7,433 nucleotides of DNA from Deltaproteobacteria bacterium (GTDB taxonomy: Bacteria; Myxococcota_A; UBA9160): positions 1,561 through 8,993 of the forward strand of contig DOUU01000162.1 of assembly GCA_003520425.1 (NCBI GenBank). Direction: 5' to 3'. Below, piece by piece: positions 1 to 6,602 of the stretch (position 1 is its first letter; every line of letters begins with the position of its first letter). The notes under the pieces were generated by a model. The model was not told where the DNA came from. It made no database searches and worked only from the letters and a program-made list of their open reading frames with translations. The position numbers were made by a program, and so were the translations under genes.

Positions 1-475
1 GTGTGGTAACTCCTTCTCGCACACCGTCGGAGCCACTTTCAATCTTAATCTGTGCTTACACGCCGCAACGTCGAATCAGGGCTAGACGGTTAAGCGGCGT
101 CGATTGAAGACGGAGATGCGCGGTGCGACTTGAGCCGCCACCACCGACTCCGTATCGCATCGACCCTGAACCGAGGACTGGCCCGACCGACGAGCGGAGT
201 CGGCGCCCGCGTGCTCCGCCCTTTGGGGCAGCGCAAGTCCCGTCGGTCGTCCTCGGCCCTTGCGCGAGCCGTTTTCTGCGGCTAGAGATCGCGGTCGTCA
301 TTGGGGAGTAGCCGTCCTCCGGATGGAGGAGCGTGCGTCAACACACTTGGCCTTCCCGGCCATGGCGCACGCGGCCCGTCGGCTTGGCGAGACCTTTGGC
401 AGGGATATCCCGGCACAGGGTTGGGCGGGATGTTCCGCCAGGGGTCCGCACTCGGCCCAACCCGGGCTTTACTCG
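1..475. other. Gene-free leader region upstream of the exchanger gene
   Basis: I find no credible gene in this stretch on either strand. The open frames that cross it are rich in Arg, Pro and Gly, have no ribosome binding site and show no recognisable motif, as expected of random frames in GC-rich DNA. The frame of the downstream exchanger gene stays open leftwards to a TTG at 260. The extra 72 residues it would add are hydrophilic, show no resemblance to the exchanger family and would precede its first membrane helix, so I treat them as untranslated. The first 60 bases are visibly less GC-rich than the rest and could hold a promoter or the end of an upstream gene's transcript, but I cannot assign -35 and -10 boxes. 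An imperfect hairpin at 60-100 is listed separately. Confidence 0.55.
60..100. other. Imperfect hairpin, function unknown
   Basis: ACGCCGC (60-66) is the exact reverse complement of GCGGCGT (94-100). Inside it, AACGTC (67-72) can pair with GAC and GTT in 85-91 if G88 and the two A bases at 92-93 are bulged, leaving a 12-nt loop (73-84). That makes about 13 base pairs with small bulges. No T-run follows on the plus strand, so it is not a standard intrinsic terminator. It lies about 375 bases before the exchanger start and could be a structured leader element or the 3' end of an upstream transcript. Chance pairing in GC-rich DNA is also possible. Confidence 0.25.
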
Positions 476-1480
476 ATGACGCCGCTGCTCGGCACATTGC
501 TGCTCTTCCTCGGATCGGCCGCGGTGATCTATCTGGCCTGCGAGTACTTCGTGAACGGCGTGGAGTGGGCCGGTCACCGATTCGATTTCGGGCAGAAGGC
601 CACCGGTACGATTCTCGCGGCCTTTGGGACCGCCCTTCCCGAAAGCGTCGTGACCTTTGTCGCCGTTGTTTTCGGCAGGAACGAAGCCCAAAGGGAGATT
701 GGCGTCGGGGCGGCGCTCGGCGGTCCGCTCGTGCTTGGAACGGTTGCGTACGCCGTCGTGGGCTGGACTGTCCTCGCAAGCCGATCAGGGCAGCAGCGCT
801 CTGCCCTGCTCGACGTCGATCATCGGCACCTGAGCCGGGACCAGGGCTGGTTCCTCTTGATCTTCGGAGGAAAAATTGCTCTCGGTCTTGTGGCCTTCGC
901 GACGAAGCCCTGGTGTGGACTCATCTTCCTCGCCGCATACACGGCCTATTTCTGGAAAGAAACCCGGAGCCGTCAAGACGAAGCTGAAGGGGCACTTGAG
1001 CCTCTAAAGCTTCGTCCAAGGGACGCCGAGCCACCGACTGGCTGGGTCCTTTTGCAAACCTCGGCTGCCGTGATGCTGATCTTCGCAGCATGCCGTGTGT
1101 TTGTCGATCAGCTCAATGTCTTGGGGCCTGCGATGGGGCTCGCACCTCAAGTGGTGGCACTTCTGTTCAGTCCAATCGCGACCGAGCTCCCAGAGATCAT
1201 GAATGCGGTGATCTGGGTGCGACAGAGGAAAGAGCGTCTCGCGTTGGCGAACGTCAGCGGCGCGATGATGATTCAGGCGACGGTTCCGACCGCATTCGGG
1301 CTGTTCTTTACCCCCTGGATGTTCAGTCGAACGCTCGTCTTTGCGGCCGCGGTCACCGCCACTTCGGTCCTTTCTCTCTACTTCCTGTTTCAGCGCGGGA
1401 AGATGTCAGGGGGAAAGTTGTCTCTTTTTGCAATCTTCTACGTCTTGTTCGCAGGGACACTGGCTCTCCTCCACTTCTGA
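476..1480 (+). CDS. Na+/Ca2+ exchanger-like membrane protein (CaCA superfamily)
   Basis: A 334-residue polytopic inner-membrane protein, likely a cation antiporter of the CaCA superfamily that exchanges Ca2+ (or another cation) for Na+ or H+. It has the superfamily's two inverted alpha-repeats. Repeat 1 is around residues 40-100 with GTALPE at 51-56, where E56 should be the ion-binding glutamate. Repeat 2 is around 225-285 with ATELPE at 235-240 and E240. About ten hydrophobic segments are visible, split by a charged cytoplasmic-type loop at about 160-188. The length is normal for prokaryotic members. The second half of each alpha-repeat is unusual: the common GSN motif is replaced by GAALGGP (78-84) and by SGAMMIQATVP (261-271), so this belongs to a divergent subfamily and its ion preference cannot be read off. 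I chose the ATG at 476 because the first membrane helix starts just after it. There is no clear Shine-Dalgarno; upstream in-frame ATGs at 323 and 362 also lack one and would add hydrophilic residues. The gene converges on the YidB gene 157 bp away. Confidence 0.85.
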   Translation: MTPLLGTLLLFLGSAAVIYLACEYFVNGVEWAGHRFDFGQKATGTILAAFGTALPESVVTFVAVVFGRNEAQREIGVGAALGGPLVLGTVAYAVVGWTVLASRSGQQRSALLDVDHRHLSRDQGWFLLIFGGKIALGLVAFATKPWCGLIFLAAYTAYFWKETRSRQDEAEGALEPLKLRPRDAEPPTGWVLLQTSAAVMLIFAACRVFVDQLNVLGPAMGLAPQVVALLFSPIATELPEIMNAVIWVRQRKERLALANVSGAMMIQATVPTAFGLFFTPWMFSRTLVFAAAVTATSVLSLYFLFQRGKMSGGKLSLFAIFYVLFAGTLALLHF

Positions 1481-1637
1481 TTCGAGGCCTCTGCAAACTC
1501 CCGGGGAGTACTCAAGTTTTCGCGGCGTCCCCGCTGAGAAGGGCAAAACGCATCGCGAGAGGGACTGCAGGAGCCCGCAACGCGGTAGCCCCGCGCCTTC
1601 ACTCGTGGGCCTGGCTGCCTTTGAGCTCGGGCGATCG

Positions 1638-2027
1638 CTAGGAAGTGCGGCTTGGGTTTGGAACGCCTGCCGCAGGGATGCGGCCTTCGGGCGTCAGTTT
1701 GTCGATCACATGCGGCAACACCGCGGCGAGACCACTCGTCACCACGGCGGGAGAAAGCCCGAGCTCTCCTGCGATCGCTCGGACTCGATCCGTCCCAAGA
1801 ACACTCTCGACCTGGGCGGGAGTGATGGGCTGGTTCGGTCCGGTGCCGACCCACGACGACACCACGCTCCCAAGCCCCTTTACATGGAAATCCTGCACAA
1901 AGCTTGCGAGTCCGCCGGAACCCTTCGACTGGATGGCGTCGAGCACGCTCCCCACAAGCTGAGAGGGATCACTGCTGCTACCGAGTGCGTCTTTCACTTG
2001 CTGGGAGAGCGCTTCCAAGAGTCCCAT
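1638..2027 (-). CDS. yidB: YidB-family protein (DUF937-like)
   Basis: A 129-residue protein with the features of the YidB family, whose E. coli member is of similar length and whose biochemical role is not established. Visible hallmarks are the MGLLEAL start, the motif SWVGTGPNQPIT at residues 58-69, the following helical segment with A-x-E-L-G-L-S at about 86-92, and the closing LPHVIDKLTPEGRIP at 104-118. The first 45 residues are helical with a Ser/Gly-rich linker. No signal peptide or membrane helix is visible, so it is probably cytoplasmic. It follows the DUF3761 gene on the same strand with a 22-nt gap, which suggests co-transcription. The ATG at 2027 is chosen because it gives the family's usual N-terminus; no strong Shine-Dalgarno precedes it, so translational coupling to the upstream gene is possible. 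The same frame stays open much further upstream, but there it only shadows the DUF3761 gene. The family call is firm; the symbol is by family resemblance. Confidence 0.88.
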   Translation of the reverse strand: MGLLEALSQQVKDALGSSSDPSQLVGSVLDAIQSKGSGGLASFVQDFHVKGLGSVVSSWVGTGPNQPITPAQVESVLGTDRVRAIAGELGLSPAVVTSGLAAVLPHVIDKLTPEGRIPAAGVPNPSRTS

Positions 2028-2049
2028 CGCGAAAGTCTTCGGGGGCCCG

Positions 2050-2670
2050 CTATTGGCCGAGCCATTGGGAGACGCCTCCGTGATGCGAGCACGCGCCGGT
2101 GTGATGCTTGCTGTGGGAATACGTGCCGTCCTTGCAAAGCGCAGTCGCTCCCGTCGGGTCCGTGTTGGACGGAGTCTTTGCCGCGGCTTGAGTCGGAGCC
2201 GGCGCAGTCGTCGCCGTCTCGGCCTTGCTTGCGGACTTGGAAGGCGCAGGCGCCGGGGCCGTCTGCGCCGCGGGCCTGCTTGGCGCCGCGCCGCCCGTCC
2301 ATTCCGCAACCCCGCCGTGCCCCCTGCATGCCCCCTTCTTCGAGGCGCTGGTGGTGTACGAGCCGTCCTTGCACTTTCCCGTGGCGCCGGGCGGTGGGGT
2401 TGAGGGTGCAGTCTGGGCCGCGGCAGAGGATGTCGAGCTCTTGTCCTGCTTGGCTTTCTGGGCCCCTGTCTCGGTGCTTCCAGGTGCGGCCAGCCATTGG
2501 GCGACGCCGCCGTGTCCTCTGCAAGCGCCCTTCTTCGACGCGCTCTGGGTGTATGACCCATCCTTGCAACGGCCTGTTGCGCCGGCCGGGGCTTCATCGG
2601 CTCTTGCGGCGCCAAGCGCTGCGAACATGAAGACGATGACCACACTCGAAAGCGTGCGGAAACGGAACAT
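2050..2670 (-). CDS. Secreted protein with three DUF3761 repeats
   Basis: A 206-residue exported protein. Residues 1-24 form a Sec signal peptide: a basic start, a hydrophobic core at about 9-20 and a likely cleavage after Ala-Arg-Ala at 22-24. The mature part holds three copies of a short domain I recognise as DUF3761, at about residues 29-60, 94-124 and 173-204. Each has the pattern GAT-x(2)-CKDG-[ST]-Y, then GAC, then HGGV and a Trp. Each copy has two cysteines (C35/C50, C100/C115, C179/C194), which could form one disulfide per repeat in the periplasm. Linkers are Ala/Pro/Thr/Ser-rich and probably flexible. The function of DUF3761 is unknown; no catalytic motif is visible. The ATG at 2670 is preceded by GGAGG with a 5-nt spacer, which decides this start over an upstream in-frame start at 2766. 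The gene heads a likely two-gene operon with the YidB gene and is divergent from the kinase gene. Confidence 0.87.
   Translation of the reverse strand: MFRFRTLSSVVIVFMFAALGAARADEAPAGATGRCKDGSYTQSASKKGACRGHGGVAQWLAAPGSTETGAQKAKQDKSSTSSAAAQTAPSTPPPGATGKCKDGSYTTSASKKGACRGHGGVAEWTGGAAPSRPAAQTAPAPAPSKSASKAETATTAPAPTQAAAKTPSNTDPTGATALCKDGTYSHSKHHTGACSHHGGVSQWLGQ
2059..2586 (-). repeat. Three DUF3761 coding repeats
   Basis: The repeat units lie at 2491-2586, 2299-2391 and 2059-2154 on the minus strand. The first two are close to each other in protein sequence, sharing SASKKGACRGHGGVA. The third has SKHHTGACSHHGGVSQWL, the form I associate with the usual single-domain DUF3761 protein. Codon choice differs at many third positions between units 1 and 2, so the duplication is not recent. 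Confidence 0.75.
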
Positions 2671-2675
2671 CTGCG

Positions 2676-2680
2676 CCTCC
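2676..2680 (-). promoter_or_regulatory. Ribosome binding site of the DUF3761 gene
   Basis: The minus strand reads GGAGG followed by CGCAG and then the ATG at 2670. This close match to Shine-Dalgarno at a 5-nt spacing fixes the start immediately before the signal peptide. Confidence 0.75.
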
Positions 2681-2856
2681 CCGTCGGAGCGGATCGTGAG
2701 CCACTCGGCGCCGGCGTCGTCCGTGGCTGCGTGCGTTCTCCGCGTTTTGTCGTTTCCTTGCCTCACGGAGTGTGGGCGCCGCTGCTCTATCTCTTGCAGC
2801 CTGCGATTGCGGCGGCCATTCCCGCCTGTGCGCGTCCCTGCGAGGGCTCAGAGAAA

Positions 2857-2862
2857 ATCATA
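2857..2862 (-). promoter_or_regulatory. Possible -10 box for the DUF3761-YidB operon
   Basis: On the minus strand the sequence TATGAT (2862 down to 2857) matches five of six bases of a sigma-70 -10 box and sits in an AT-rich pocket within GC-rich DNA. No good -35 box lies at 16-18 bases; TTTCCG at 19 bases is weak. Use of it would give a leader of about 180 nt before the DUF3761 start. This is a suggestion only. Confidence 0.2.
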
Positions 2863-3085
2863 TCGGATCTCTCACACGAGGCGGAAAGATTCTTGTGTAT
2901 TGACGCTCGGCAAGCGGCTTTGGGGCAGGACACGACCCTTGCCGACCCAATCCCGCGGACCCGCTCTCTGCTTTAAGCCCCAGCGGAATTCGCTTCGGCG
3001 ACGCCTTCGCACCTGGCCGGGGACCACACGCCGGATCCCTCTCGAACGGAGTCCCGGACTCCCCCAAGGGCGCTTTTCTCGGGAT

Positions 3086-3203
3086 GCGGCCACGGCTTTC
3101 CGGTGGGTGCCGCAACGGGACGCGTGAGGCGGGTCTTTCCACCCGCAGCAGAGCCCCTGCTGCGGCTCCACGGGGGACGGCGGGTGTCTTTCCCGAAACC
3201 CGC
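3086..3203. other. Cluster of GC-rich hairpins upstream of the kinase gene
   Basis: Four stems can be drawn. GCGGC (3086-3090) pairs with GCCGC (3109-3113). GCGGGT (3129-3134) pairs with ACCCGC (3141-3146) across the 6-nt loop CTTTCC. A 9-bp perfect stem joins 3143-3151 (CCGCAGCAG) to 3157-3165 (CTGCTGCGG) across a 5-nt loop. GCGGGT (3180-3185) pairs with ACCCGC (3198-3203) across a 12-nt loop. The second and third share bases 3143-3146, so they cannot both form fully. CTTTCC occurs inside the first, second and fourth structures (3096, 3135, 3188). No T-run follows any of them. They lie 170-290 bases before the kinase start and could be part of its mRNA leader. Function is unknown. Confidence 0.35.
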
Positions 3204-3372
3204 GGGGCGGATTGGGGTTTAGGGAAGAGGGAGACGTCGAGCAGGAGGAGGGACGCCCGACCAACAGCAGTTTGCGCCGAATCTCGGCTGCGGAACTGGG
3301 TCTCTAGGCGCTCAACGTCGGGGCCCTGTGAGCCGATCAGTAGGGCGTAAAGCGGAGGCAAGAGTCGCGAGG

Positions 3373-6234
3373 ATGACGCTGCACCTGCGAACCCTCGCCG
3401 CCGCGACGCTCGTCATGCTTGGAGCCGGCGCTGCCATGCCGGGGCGGGCCGCGGCCCAGAGCTACGGTCAAGCGGGCGGGGCCGCAGCAGCAGTGGTTCG
3501 CCAGATCGAGGGCCTGCGCCGCCAGGCTGCCGACTACGAAGCGGACGGGCGAGAGCGATTGGCGCGGCAAGCCTATCAGCGCGCGATTTCGCTCGGCGAT
3601 ACCAACCCGAGCACTTATGAGGGCTTGCGTCGAACGACGCAGGCGCTTGAGGCCCGAGCGGGCGTAGGGGCGTCTTCGCAGCCGCGGAGTTCCGGCCCAG
3701 CGAGTGGCGGCGAAGCCGGGGCCCGCGCCTTGGAGCGTTCGACGGCTCCGCTGGGACAGCCACAGGGTTCATCGGGCGCTGCCCAAGGACCCGTGCGAGG
3801 CCATGAGACCGCCGGCGCCGCTCAAGCCGCGCCGGGGACGGGGCGTGGGAAGGCGACGGGCTCAGCCGCACCCCGTGCCGCCGCCGGTGATTCCATCAGC
3901 CGCTGGGAGCGAAGTCTTCCGTTCTCAGGGTTCCTTCTGGTCGGCCTTTTGGGGTTCGCCCTCACGTTCCTCGGTCGCTGGCTCCGTGGCCGCGGAGACT
4001 TGCTCGCCGTGATCGACTACCCTTCAGAGTGTCGGGGAGAGTTCAGCGTTCAGCTCGCGCGACGCCTCGAACCCGCGCCTCCTTCCGACGCAGCGCGCAA
4101 CGCCGTCGATGACGCGAGAGCGAAGGCGCGCCGTTCTTCTCGCTTTGAGCAGCACATGGTGGCGAGGGAGGCTCACTTTCGCGGTGTTCCCGCACGACAG
4201 TACGTGGTGGTCGTAGAAGGCGTCTTGCGCGATGCCCAGGGAGAGACCCCCATCCAGCGCTGCCTCGAGCACAAATCGGTTCGAGTCTCCCGAGGCCTCA
4301 CGGAACGGGTCCAATTCGAGTTCGAGCCGCGAGAAGCCCCGGTGGAGGTCGTTGCGCTGTGGAAGGGTCGTCCGCTTTCCAAGTCCCGAGTCGGTGTGCG
4401 GGGCGACCCCGGGTCGGTTCGGTTCTCCCTGGATGGAGTGCGCCGTCTCGCGTTCCCGCGCGGAGAGTATGAGCTTCTGATTGGCGGCAACGACCTTGTG
4501 GTCGAACGAAAGATCTTGATCGATTCGTGGCGCCCCCTCCGCTTGCCGGTGGAGCTCTCGAGCGGCGAGGGGCTGGCGTTCTCCGGGTGTGCCGCTGCCG
4601 TGGAGCCCTACCTCCAGGGAGATTTGTGGGCGGCTGCGCGCGCCTTGGAAGGCGTTGGCCAGACGGCTTTGGCTCACCGGCTGCGGGCGCGCCATCACAC
4701 AGCGCGCGGCGAGGCCGAGCGAGCGGCGGTGGAGTTCGAAGCGGCGGGAGATCTCACGCAGGCGGCCGATCAGAGAGCGGCCGCGGGGCAAGGGGAGCGG
4801 GCTGCAGAGCTCTACGAGCGGAGTGGCGACCACGCGCGGGCTGCCAAGCTCTATTTGTCCGCTGGGCAACCTTCGCAGGCAGGAATGGCCTTTCAGGCAG
4901 CGGGTGATTTCACGGCTGCGGTGCGCTGCTTCCGAGAGGTGGGGGATCCGGAACGCCTGATCGACGCGCTCGAGCGCGCCGGCTCACTGATCGAGGCGGC
5001 GAAGATGGCCTCGGAGCGTGGGGACTGGATTCGTTGCGTGCGGACTCTCCAGCAAGTGAGTCCCCGCGATCCGGACTACGCAGCAGCCTGTCAGCTTCTG
5101 GCCCGCGCCTATGACGCGCAGGGCAAGACTGAGCTCGCGCTGCACAAGCTCGATGAATCCATGACGCTCGCCGGTACGGATACGGTGCCGGTGGACGTTC
5201 TCGAGTGGTATGCGGAAATACTGGAGAAGGCGGGCCGTGCGCAGCAGGCGCTGGGGGTGCTTGAGCAAGTACGGAGCCGCTCGCCGGGCCGGGCCCATCT
5301 CGCCACGCGAATCGACGAGTTGCGCAAGCGGATCAGCGTCCAGCGCATCGCATTCGATACCGCCGAACGCTCGGATCACGGGCCGCCCGCCTTCCCGCTG
5401 GGGGGCCGCTACGAGATCCTCGAGCAGGTGGGACGTGGCGGCATGGGCATCGTGTACCGAGCGAGGGACAAGCGCCTGGATCGGATTGTCGCACTAAAGC
5501 GTCTCACGGACGATTTGCGCGACCACCCGAAGGCCGTCGAACTCTTTCTCCGAGAGGCGCGGAGCGCCGCACGCCTGAACCACCGGAACATCGTTACCGT
5601 GTATGACGTCGATCAGGAAGACGGCGTCCTGTTCATCACGATGGAGTTTCTGGAGGGACAATCTCTGAATACGATCCTGCGGAGGGTCGGTCGACTGACG
5701 CCGCGCGACGCCGCACGCTTCGGGATTCAAACCGCCGCGGGTCTTCAGTTCGCTCATGACCATGACATCGTGCATCGGGACATCAAGCCCGCGAACCTCT
5801 TCTTGCCCAAGGATCGCACACTCAAGATCATGGACTTCGGGATCGCAAAGATGCTGGCGGAAGTCAGGCAGGGTGCGACGGTCATCGGAGGAACCCCTGC
5901 CTACATGGCTCCTGAGCAGGCCGCGGGTCGGGTGGTGGACGGACGGGCGGACCTCTACGCCCTCGGAATCACACTCTATGAAATGCTGACTGGGACTGTC
6001 CCGGATCTGGAAGGAGACGCGGCGACCGCGGGGCGCAGCGCTCGTTCGGCCGTAGACCCGCGAGGGCGCACCCCCGGGGTTCCGGATGCGCTTGCCGAAC
6101 TGATCTTGAAGCTTGTCGCGCGGCGGCCAGAGGATCGACCCGCTCACGCTCGGGAGGTGAGCGCGCGCCTCCAAGAGGTTCTAGAGAAGCTGGGTCCGTC
6201 TGGCGCAACGCCTGCGGCTCCGGCGGGCCCGTGA
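3373..6234 (+). CDS. Membrane-anchored Ser/Thr protein kinase with helical repeats
   Basis: A 953-residue Hanks-type protein kinase that should phosphorylate Ser/Thr on cytoplasmic proteins; its substrate is unknown. Order of parts: a Sec signal peptide (1-28, ending Ala-Ala-Ala before Gln29); a periplasmic Ala/Gly/Gln-rich segment with one TPR-like pair at about 52-87; a membrane helix at about 182-204 followed by Arg residues, which fits a cytoplasmic C-terminus; a beta-rich region of no family I recognise (about 208-400); an array of helical repeats with a 13-residue period (416-562); TPR-like helices (to about 655); and the kinase (about 680-935). Kinase residues are complete: GRGGMG 687-692, ATP-binding Lys709 in VALK, Glu728, HRDIKPAN with catalytic Asp803, Lys805 and Asn808, DFG 821-823, GTPAYMAPEQ 840-849 with likely activation-loop Thr841, Asp860 and Arg922. 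It should therefore be active. The ATG at 3373 is preferred because the signal peptide starts there; a GTG at 3328 is in frame, and GGAGG at 3354-3358 is too far from the ATG to be ideal. A kinase at the C-terminus after the sensor-like parts reverses the commoner PknB-type order. Confidence 0.93.
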   Translation: MTLHLRTLAAATLVMLGAGAAMPGRAAAQSYGQAGGAAAAVVRQIEGLRRQAADYEADGRERLARQAYQRAISLGDTNPSTYEGLRRTTQALEARAGVGASSQPRSSGPASGGEAGARALERSTAPLGQPQGSSGAAQGPVRGHETAGAAQAAPGTGRGKATGSAAPRAAAGDSISRWERSLPFSGFLLVGLLGFALTFLGRWLRGRGDLLAVIDYPSECRGEFSVQLARRLEPAPPSDAARNAVDDARAKARRSSRFEQHMVAREAHFRGVPARQYVVVVEGVLRDAQGETPIQRCLEHKSVRVSRGLTERVQFEFEPREAPVEVVALWKGRPLSKSRVGVRGDPGSVRFSLDGVRRLAFPRGEYELLIGGNDLVVERKILIDSWRPLRLPVELSSGEGLAFSGCAAAVEPYLQGDLWAAARALEGVGQTALAHRLRARHHTARGEAERAAVEFEAAGDLTQAADQRAAAGQGERAAELYERSGDHARAAKLYLSAGQPSQAGMAFQAAGDFTAAVRCFREVGDPERLIDALERAGSLIEAAKMASERGDWIRCVRTLQQVSPRDPDYAAACQLLARAYDAQGKTELALHKLDESMTLAGTDTVPVDVLEWYAEILEKAGRAQQALGVLEQVRSRSPGRAHLATRIDELRKRISVQRIAFDTAERSDHGPPAFPLGGRYEILEQVGRGGMGIVYRARDKRLDRIVALKRLTDDLRDHPKAVELFLREARSAARLNHRNIVTVYDVDQEDGVLFITMEFLEGQSLNTILRRVGRLTPRDAARFGIQTAAGLQFAHDHDIVHRDIKPANLFLPKDRTLKIMDFGIAKMLAEVRQGATVIGGTPAYMAPEQAAGRVVDGRADLYALGITLYEMLTGTVPDLEGDAATAGRSARSAVDPRGRTPGVPDALAELILKLVARRPEDRPAHAREVSARLQEVLEKLGPSGATPAAPAGP
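4618..5058 (+). repeat. Tandem 13-residue (39-nt) coding repeats in the kinase
   Basis: Inside the kinase gene, glycines fall at residues 416 and 429 and then at 446, 459, 472, 485, 498, 511, 524, 537 and 550, an exact 13-residue step with one 17-residue unit (429-445) in between. Typical units are GEAERAAVEFEAA, GERAAELYERS after a Gly-Gln, GDHARAAKLYLSA and GDFTAAVRCFREV. The pattern is Gly, then a polar residue, then an Ala pair near position 6-7 and a small or hydrophobic residue at 13, suggesting short helices joined at the glycine. It resembles TPR-like or alpha-solenoid repeats but is shorter than the 34-residue TPR unit. It probably forms a protein-binding scaffold. Confidence 0.8.
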
Positions 6235-6602
6235 GAGCGCGTTTGAGCGCCGATTGAGCGAGGTTTCCCTCGGCCGGGCTTCGTGAAGATCCCTCCACGC
6301 CCGAGAGTTCTATAGGGCCCCTCATCCGGGCATCCCACTCTGGATCGGGATTCTGCCCTCAGGCTGGACAACGCTCCGCGCACGAGAGCCGCTGGCCGTA
6401 CCGCGCACTCCACGGGGTGGCAGTCACCGATGGCCTATCCCCGGGACAGCGAACCCCGGTTACCGTTGCTGGGCCCCCAACGCGGGACTCCGTGCGCGGC
6501 CGGTGACGCCTAATTCGCATCGCCCCCTCGTCGAAGCTCCGGCAGCTTGCGTTAAACTCCGCCGTCGGGTTCGCATATCCCGGAGAAGGAGGAAGTCCCA
6601 TC
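6235..6602. other. Intergenic region between kinase and SCP2 genes
   Basis: There are 368 bases without a gene I can support. Just after the kinase stop lies a small stem, CGAGG (6259-6263) with CCTCG (6268-6272) over a TTTC loop, and further on a CCGGG/CCCGG pair (6441-6445 and 6455-6459). Neither is followed by a T-run, so neither is a clear terminator. TTGAGCG occurs twice, at 6243 and 6254. The strong ribosome binding site of the next gene is at the right end. I could not find a convincing -35/-10 pair, though a promoter for the SCP2 gene is expected here. Confidence 0.45.
6586..6592 (+). promoter_or_regulatory. Ribosome binding site of the SCP2-like gene
   Basis: AAGGAGG is a near-perfect Shine-Dalgarno sequence, ten bases before the ATG at 6603. 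It is the strongest in the window and settles that start over any upstream alternative. Confidence 0.8.

Larger units (their letters stand above)
2671..3372. other. Divergent intergenic region without a convincing gene
   Basis: This 702-bp gap lies between the minus-strand DUF3761 gene and the plus-strand kinase gene, so it should carry the promoters of both. Several frames are open, the longest on the minus strand at 3361-2858. Their translations are rich in Arg, Pro and Ser, lack a ribosome binding site and match no family I know. The right half (3086-3203) contains several GC-rich hairpins, listed separately. The left half has an AT-richer patch at about 2855-2905 that may hold promoter elements. 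Confidence 0.5.

Noticed and set aside
260..475. N-terminal extension of the exchanger from a TTG at 260 or ATGs at 323 and 362
   Set aside because: The added residues are hydrophilic, lack family features and no start there has a ribosome binding site; the ATG at 476 sits directly before the first membrane helix.
1495..1520. Palindromic stretch around ACTCCCGGGGAGT followed by AGTTTT between the convergent genes, considered as a terminator
   Set aside because: The palindrome leaves almost no loop, and the alternative AAACT/AGTTT stem is only five weak pairs, so I cannot support a terminator.
1638..2645. Long minus-strand open frame that would extend the YidB protein to 335 residues
   Set aside because: Upstream of the ATG at 2027 it overlaps the DUF3761 gene in another frame and its translation is an Arg/Pro-rich shadow; the family N-terminus is MGLLEAL.
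2731..2976. Plus-strand GTG-started open frame of 81 codons with a hydrophobic stretch near its start
   Set aside because: No Shine-Dalgarno sequence precedes the GTG and I recognise no motif; the hydrophobic stretch alone is not enough.
2858..3361. Minus-strand open frame of 167 codons in the divergent gap
   Set aside because: Arg/Pro/Ser-rich translation, no ribosome binding site, no family resemblance, and it covers the hairpin cluster; open frames of this size are expected in GC-rich DNA.
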